Assembly (NCBI RefSeq): GCF_000317145.1
Contig: NC_019697.1
Coordinates: 2,542,001 to 2,606,000, forward strand
DNA: 64,000 nucleotides
Reading direction: 5' to 3'
Origin: Chamaesiphon minutus PCC 6605
GTDB taxonomy: Bacteria > Cyanobacteriota > Cyanobacteriia > Cyanobacteriales > Chamaesiphonaceae
The stretch's first letter is position 1. Every line of letters starts with the position of its first letter. Of this stretch, positions 62,845-64,000 are shown piece by piece. The position numbers and the translations under genes are program-made. Below the pieces are notes generated by a model. That model was not told the origin of the DNA. It saw nothing but the letters and a program-made list of their open reading frames with translations, and made no database searches.

Positions 62845-63306
62845 CTAAGCTTCAATCCCATCTAAATTTGCGGCTGCGTTTGTTGCACTCGACTGTGAGG
62901 CATGGAGCACCATGGTAGTGCTGCTGTTAGTGATAAAACCGAGCCGCTCGTAAAAACTTTGATGGTGGGTGGTAAATAGATAAACGCGTTCGACTCGCTC
63001 CATGCAAGGATGCGAGAGCACCGTTGTGACTAACTTACGTCCTAAGCCCAACCGTTGATAATCGGGGTCGATGACCACATCCCAGATTGTCGCCCGATAT
63101 ATACCGTCAGATGTGGCTCTGGCAAACCCAATTAGTTTGTCTTCATCCCACGCTGAAACCACGGGTTCGCTACGATCGATGGCAATTTTAAGATCTTCAA
63201 CTCGTCGATCGACCGCCCAAAATGCACTTCTATTTAGAAGCGTTTGGAGTCGATCGAGGTCGATATCTGCACTGCGCTCGCTAAACCGAATGGATTGGAC
63301 GTTCAT
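62845..63306 (-). CDS. GNAT family N-acetyltransferase
   Basis: 153 residues. Acetyl-CoA-binding motif A: RATIWDVVIDPDYQRLGLGR then KLVTTVLSHP (V/I-x-P-x-Q-R-x-G-x-G). Motif B HHQSFYERLGFITNSST. The substrate may be a protein N-terminus, polyamine or small molecule; cannot be told. N-terminal IDLDRLQTLLNRSAFWAVDR resembles the cyanobacterial YCF52/NSI-like GNAT group (chloroplast ycf52). Starts 50-160 bp from the tRNA-Ala region. Confidence 0.86.
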   Translation of the reverse strand: MNVQSIRFSERSADIDLDRLQTLLNRSAFWAVDRRVEDLKIAIDRSEPVVSAWDEDKLIGFARATSDGIYRATIWDVVIDPDYQRLGLGRKLVTTVLSHPCMERVERVYLFTTHHQSFYERLGFITNSSTTMVLHASQSSATNAAANLDGIEA

Positions 63307-63398
63307 TAGCTGAATCTAGATGACTTATAAGCGTGTTTGCTGTTACTTACTGTAAGTCATCCCAGCCAATTCATAACTATTCTATTGTTAAATTTCAA

Positions 63399-63471
63399 TG
63401 GAGCCAAGGAGGCTCGAACTCCTGACCCCTACAATGCCATTGTAGTGCTCTACCAACTGAGCTATGGCCCC
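63399..63471 (-). tRNA. trnA-GGC: tRNA-Ala (anticodon GGC)
   Basis: 73 nt read on the minus strand: acceptor GGGGCCA/TGGCTCC with discriminator A, D-arm TAGCTCAGTTGGTAGAGCA, anticodon stem CTACA/TGTAG with loop ATGGCAT (GGC, reads GCC/GCU), T-arm AGGAG-TTCGAGC-CTCCT. CCA is not encoded. Confidence 0.95.
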
Positions 63472-63516
63472 ATACTATTTTCTAATCTACTCGATCGGGT
63501 TTGTGCTTGTCAAGGG

Positions 63517-63665
63517 ATTAGGTTTTAGGCTTTAGGCTTTAGGCTTTAGGTTTTAGGCTTTAGGTTTTAGGGATTAGGCTTTAGGCTTTAGGTTTTAGGC
63601 TTTAGGCTTTAGGTTTTAGGTTTTAGGCTTTAGGTTTTAGGTTTTAGGGATTAGGCTTTAGAAGA
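63517..63665. repeat. Telomere-like heptamer tandem repeat
   Basis: About 20 heptamers of TTTAGGC/TTTAGGT with occasional ATTAGGC. Related CTAAAGC units on the other strand sit at 63711-63760 and near 60580. This is a short-tandem-repeat family typical of cyanobacterial intergenic DNA. Confidence 0.85.
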
Positions 63666-63762
63666 GAAATTATAGATATGAATCGTCTCTTTCTTCAAAG
63701 AGAACTCTTAATACCTAAAGCCTAAAGCCTTTATGTTCAGACCTAAAACCTAATGCCTAAAT

Positions 63763-64000
63763 CTAAGCTGGGAAAATCCGCAGACGGCGATTGGGTTCTT
63801 CGCCGAAGCTAGTAGATTTAAGGTGATAGTGCTCGACTAGTTCGTGTTGCATCTTGCGGACGGCATTCGATCGAGGCAACAATTCGACGGGTTGACCTTT
63901 GGGGATGACAATTTGTTCGACTGCCAATCGGGCTTCTTCTAATGCTTCCACCTCATCCTCGCTGGCATTCTGGGTGAATAACCGCAGATCGGCTTCTTCG
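63763..64000 (-). CDS. R3H-domain protein, 3' end (Ycf45/SpoIIIAA-like ATPase type)
   Basis: Partial: the gene continues beyond the window edge, and 78 C-terminal residues are visible. They read EVEALEEARLAVEQIVIPKG, QPVELLPRSNAVRKMQHELV, EHYHLKSTSFGEEPNRRLRI, FPA. The R..xRkxqHelve.y.L.s.S.G.EPNRR pattern is the R3H single-stranded nucleic-acid-binding domain found at the end of cyanobacterial Ycf45-like AAA proteins. Full architecture cannot be seen. Confidence 0.85.
   Translation of the reverse strand, partial: EEADLRLFTQNASEDEVEALEEARLAVEQIVIPKGQPVELLPRSNAVRKMQHELVEHYHLKSTSFGEEPNRRLRIFPA

Noticed and set aside
63517-63760. CRISPR array or replication origin
   Set aside because: Seven-base direct tandem units without spacers; no Cas genes, DnaA boxes or dnaA/dnaN nearby.

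Overview
The window is cyanobacterial. It carries psbB (photosystem II CP47) followed by psbT, a plant-type [2Fe-2S] ferredoxin, a split pntA1/pntA2/pntB transhydrogenase operon, PRC-barrel/DUF2382 stress proteins and an OprB/SomA-type porin. CGATCG/GCGATCGC (HIP1-like) words are very dense. The genus cannot be fixed from sequence alone. Dispersed palindromes, MITE-like elements and heptamer tandem repeats are abundant and often touch gene ends.

Layout. 0-9.7 kb: PadR regulator divergent from a DUF4188 protein, a Gfo/Idh/MocA oxidoreductase, ferredoxin, a histidine kinase/OmpR regulator pair, a receiver-only regulator, UDP-glucose dehydrogenase (ugd) and a secreted protein. 10-19.5 kb: a surface-polysaccharide-like cluster of three tandem COG4671-type glycosyltransferases (the first broken by an ISL3-family IS with a perfect 8-bp target duplication), a GT2 glycosyltransferase, an ABC exporter and a histidine phosphatase. 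A 20-bp palindromic motif recurs upstream of the receiver-only regulator, ugd and the first glycosyltransferase, suggesting one regulon. 19.9-22.6 kb: aldo/keto reductase and a porin lacking a visible export signal.

23-38 kb is the most striking region. It is a phosphate-scavenging island of three very large proteins that share almost the same C-terminal RTX-like calcium-binding tail and have no Sec signal. They are (i) a phytase-like/esterase-like propeller interrupted by two GDPD domains, (ii) a 1964-residue chain with nuclease/phosphatase (EEP), phytase-like, beta-propeller phytase and PhoD domains, and (iii) a purple-acid-phosphatase-like enzyme with altered metal-site motifs. Each is preceded by a candidate Pho box (11-bp-periodic TTAA repeats). 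Together they could release phosphate from nucleic acids, phytate, phosphomonoesters, phosphodiesters and glycerophosphodiesters outside the cell. Between (ii) and (iii) lie a MITE, tandem recombinase-like sites, an LRR lipoprotein, an attC-like palindrome and a truncated LysR gene, all pointing to recombination.

38-55.5 kb: PRC-barrel/DUF2382 proteins, SDR, azoreductase and MDR oxidoreductases, small membrane proteins, a sugar O-acetyltransferase, an SbmA/BacA-type ABC protein, a macro-domain protein, a retropepsin-like protein with Asn for the catalytic Asp, the pnt operon (with repeats inserted between its genes) and a cluster of DUF433/DUF5615 and BrnT/BrnA toxin-antitoxin pairs. 55.5-64 kb: alaS, a darcynin/2Fe-2S pair divergent from a TetR regulator, nrdR, psbT, psbB, a GNAT acetyltransferase, tRNA-Ala(GGC), telomere-like heptamer repeats and the 3' end of an R3H protein.

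All calls come from reading sequence and recalled family motifs; no database search was run.
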